Shown piece by piece: positions 23,034-25,452 of a DNA stretch of 25,452 bases; position 1 is the first letter of the stretch, and every line of letters starts with the position of its first letter. The translations under genes were made by a program, and so were the position numbers. This DNA comes from CAYPXN01 sp964414715. Its GTDB lineage: Bacteria > UBA10199 > JADFYH01. The notes under the pieces were generated by a model, which was given only the letters and a program-made list of their open reading frames with translations, was not told the DNA's origin and made no database searches. The stretch lies in contig CAYPXN010000020.1 of NCBI GenBank assembly GCA_964414715.1, positions 1-25,452 on the forward strand, written 5' to 3'.

Positions 23034-25452
23034 TTATTTTGTCATCGCTTCTTCCGGACAATCACTCCAGTCATCTTTCAGACATTGTTTCAAGCGTCCC
23101 TGAAAAGCCACCCACATTGGACTATTATCCATATAAAAAGGAATTTGATCACTTTCATGTCCCTGAGCCGAGTTACTGGCAAAATGGGTTACCCCTACCA
23201 ACACAATTCCTCTTTCACCATTAGGCGCAGCTACTGCAGGTAAACCTTTCATAAAAGCAGGAGAATCGTTCGAGTTTCGCGGATTCACATAACATAAAAA
23301 TTCGGGGGTTGGAGAATAGTTCTCTTTATCAGCCGGCTTGACACTAGATTTCGTGGGATCCCAATCCTCAGGACAGGGAGGAAAATTTGAGACATGCTGA
23401 CTGAACACATCACCACTAATAAAAATATTGGGAACCTGATCTTGTCCTGCGGGAACGTAATCAATTTCTTCCCCATTATTATTAACAGTGTATTTTTTCA
23501 GCAGCGAGGTAGTAAAGGTAACTGAAATATGGCTATCGGTTTTATAGTTACCGCTACTCTTTTTACTCGCAGCATATCCCGCTACCGCACCACCATGATA
23601 AGGATTCATCACATGCATATCCAAATTAGGTAAGGTCATTTCACCTGTTTCATTATTATAAATGCCTACAATTTTTCCCTTTTGACCTTCCGTATTTTTC
23701 ACCACATAATAAAAATACGCACAATCCCAGGCATGGTAACTATCATCAATATTCTCAGGTTCATTACAACGTCCCAGACTCAATTTATCATTGCCTACAG
23801 GGCATCCTGCTGTAACATCCGCATCTGATGTGCTTCCTTTGTGTATGGGATTACCACCGCCATCCATTGGGCAAGACATCGATCTATTGGTAGGCAAGCG
23901 TACAAATTCTCTTCTTTCAGCAGCGCTCATGACACTTTGAATTTTAAAACTATTATCTTCTCTACCCTGTTTGTTATAAACCGTTACATACATCAAACTA
24001 TGAGAGGGATCTGTGGGGTCCACATCCGTAAGATTCAATCTCAACGAACCTGATTTAATCTTATTAAAATCTGGGTCTCTAAAATCCACTGAATTGGTAG
24101 GCTTATCCCCAACAATATTGTTATAAATATAGGTACTCAAAAAATCGACTTTCATCTGAACATTGCCCGTCAAGGGGGCATAACCCTTGGTTCCATTGAT
24201 TCCAACTATGAAATTATTTGTAGCTCCCAGCGCACTACTGGGTTCATAACTGATATTTAAAGTTTGTCGGAAGGGCCCATCTATTGGCTTGTTCGTGTTG
24301 GGTTTAAATTTGATTGCAAAATAGGCTTTGCCTTCTACCGCAGCCATGGGAGGAACAGAAGCAACAATATCAGGATTCGAATAGTTACAAGTGGAACTAT
24401 CCACTTTTCCATCGCTTCCGGATTTACAAAGCATAAAACTATTCTTATCAAGATCGTCTGAAAAAGATATTTTCACTTTTTGTAAAGAATCACTGCTACC
24501 ATTCAGAATGACAAAGGTTTGTATTACACCCTCTTGCTGGTTGCTATCTTCATTGATACTGATACGTTGCTTATTACTAATTTTCAAAGCACTCTCTACC
24601 CCGGTATCACTCACTTTTTTAAGCCCCACAGAGTCTGAAGTGTCTTTACTCAATCCGGCCTGTAAAGCTACCGTGAAAGGCTTGTCACTCGTATAAGAAG
24701 GATCGTTGTCAGTCAAAATTGTAAGTTTTGCACTATCTTTGGTATTTGTAATAATACTCTTTGCATTTTGAGGAATGTAAACTGCTTTGAACTGCAAATA
24801 ATCCGGCAAGATGCTCATATCTGCACTGCTTGCTGGAGGCAGTGTGCAACTATCTTTAATGTATGTATGCCCACCCACATTCACCGTATCACACTTAATT
24901 GCTTTTGTAGGGCTAATGGGAGTCAGCGCCATGCGCTGAAATTTGTTTCCAAAACTCGGACAATTAGGATCCACCTTGGTATCTGTAAGATCATCCATCA
25001 CCGGAGCCACGATTTTACTCACCTGCAAAGGTCTTACTCCGGTGTTAAACACTTTTATTGTACGACCAATAATTGAGGGAGCATCATCTTTTGCACATGA
25101 AATCTTGGTATTATTTCCACTCCCCAAAACCTTAACAGGAGTGATGCCCAAATCCACTAAACCCGGAGTAGCACTATCTCCCAGATCAAGACTTAATTCT
25201 GCAGCGACTTTTTTCAAAACACCCGAAACTTTCAATTTTTTATCACCTACTGTTGTTTCCTGTGAAACTCCCACAGATACTTCAGGACTTTCCTTTACAT
25301 AGTCTTTGGTAGAACTCGAAAAAGTCACCGTGACATCTTGATACTTACTGGGATCCACCTTTGCACTCGAAGGAGCATAATTGAATTGTTCATTGTTATT
25401 AAAAGAAACGGAAATAGCACTCGTAGTATTATTTCGAATGCGGAGCACTTTT
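23034..25452 (-). CDS. Large Ig-domain (ASH-type) surface protein, copy 2, N-terminus beyond window
   Basis: The frame runs off the right edge; at least 805 codons are present and alignment with the 1012-residue copy 1 suggests about 300 N-terminal residues, including the signal, are missing. The visible part begins VLRIRNNTTSAISVSF, aligned with KKLRVKNTTDTSVEANI in copy 1. Ig-like domains follow (SKYQDVTVTFSSS; IKVFNTGVRPLQVSKI; LTILTDNDPSY). The C-terminal third shares NVQMKVDFLSTYI, CAYFYYVV, GIYNNETGEM, MNPYHGGAVAGY and final MWVAFQGRL with copy 1. No enzymatic motif is seen. It precedes the copy-2 internal-lipobox gene, repeating the gene order of copy 1. Function is probably structural or adhesive at the cell surface. 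Confidence 0.85.
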   Translation of the reverse strand, partial: KVLRIRNNTTSAISVSFNNNEQFNYAPSSAKVDPSKYQDVTVTFSSSTKDYVKESPEVSVGVSQETTVGDKKLKVSGVLKKVAAELSLDLGDSATPGLVDLGITPVKVLGSGNNTKISCAKDDAPSIIGRTIKVFNTGVRPLQVSKIVAPVMDDLTDTKVDPNCPSFGNKFQRMALTPISPTKAIKCDTVNVGGHTYIKDSCTLPPASSADMSILPDYLQFKAVYIPQNAKSIITNTKDSAKLTILTDNDPSYTSDKPFTVALQAGLSKDTSDSVGLKKVSDTGVESALKISNKQRISINEDSNQQEGVIQTFVILNGSSDSLQKVKISFSDDLDKNSFMLCKSGSDGKVDSSTCNYSNPDIVASVPPMAAVEGKAYFAIKFKPNTNKPIDGPFRQTLNISYEPSSALGATNNFIVGINGTKGYAPLTGNVQMKVDFLSTYIYNNIVGDKPTNSVDFRDPDFNKIKSGSLRLNLTDVDPTDPSHSLMYVTVYNKQGREDNSFKIQSVMSAAERREFVRLPTNRSMSCPMDGGGNPIHKGSTSDADVTAGCPVGNDKLSLGRCNEPENIDDSYHAWDCAYFYYVVKNTEGQKGKIVGIYNNETGEMTLPNLDMHVMNPYHGGAVAGYAASKKSSGNYKTDSHISVTFTTSLLKKYTVNNNGEEIDYVPAGQDQVPNIFISGDVFSQHVSNFPPCPEDWDPTKSSVKPADKENYSPTPEFLCYVNPRNSNDSPAFMKGLPAVAAPNGERGIVLVGVTHFASNSAQGHESDQIPFYMDNSPMWVAFQGRLKQCLKDDWSDCPEEAMTK

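Noticed and set aside
1..25452. CRISPR array, tRNA, rRNA, integrase or prophage genes
   Set aside because: No regularly spaced repeats, cloverleaf-like sequences or recognisable phage/integrase proteins were seen on either strand.

Overview
The window looks like a chromosome segment of a Gram-negative bacterium of the old deltaproteobacterial grade (Myxococcota, Desulfobacterota, Bdellovibrionota or a related uncultured lineage). Three things point there. The housekeeping block rpsB-tsf-pyrH-frr-uppS-cdsA-dxr-rseP-tsaB is followed on the same strand by a small DUF465-type gene and then ilvB-ilvN-psd-pssA-leuA. Outer-membrane/periplasm genes such as rseP are present. The flanking secreted proteins have Asp-Ala-Gly-rich linkers, DxDGDG...DCDD calcium-binding-type motifs and Cys-rich repeats, a style typical of those groups. 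This placement is inference; no rRNA or tRNA gene is visible.

Layout. (1) 1-1005: the end of an unidentified + strand frame, then a secreted Cys-rich protein with a C-terminal GGC/transmembrane/basic sorting-type tail. Its terminator is shared with leuA. (2) 985-6597, minus: DUF465-ilvB-ilvN-psd-pssA-leuA, which combines branched-chain amino-acid and phosphatidylethanolamine synthesis. Genes overlap or are closely spaced, except before leuA, which has its own likely promoter and a palindromic repeat in its leader. (3) 6732-14888, minus: rpsB to tsaB, covering translation, UMP kinase, undecaprenyl-PP and CDP-DAG synthesis, the MEP isoprenoid pathway, a site-2 protease and the t6A modification factor. 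Here dxr is split by an in-frame TAA and its 3' end is supplied by a second copy of the same palindromic repeat. (4) 15075-15968, plus: a divergently transcribed exported TPR protein. (5) 16077-25452, minus: accessory surface-protein region with two paralogous two-gene loci. Each has a ~1000-residue putative lipoprotein with Ig-like (ASPM/SPD-2/Hydin-type) domains, followed by a right-handed beta-helix protein. The two loci are separated by a REP-associated transposase remnant and a strong terminator.

Most notable points: both beta-helix proteins carry a lipoprotein signal (LAGC) about 140 residues into the protein, behind a conserved N-terminal region that paralogue conservation and strong ribosome binding sites show to be real. 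Two genes (dxr with TAA, beta-helix copy 2 with TAG) are interrupted by single in-frame stops with an otherwise intact frame. A dispersed palindrome family sits immediately upstream of the ribosome binding sites of leuA and rseP and encodes the tail of dxr. A second, REP-like palindrome encodes nine residues near the start of the copy-2 beta-helix protein.
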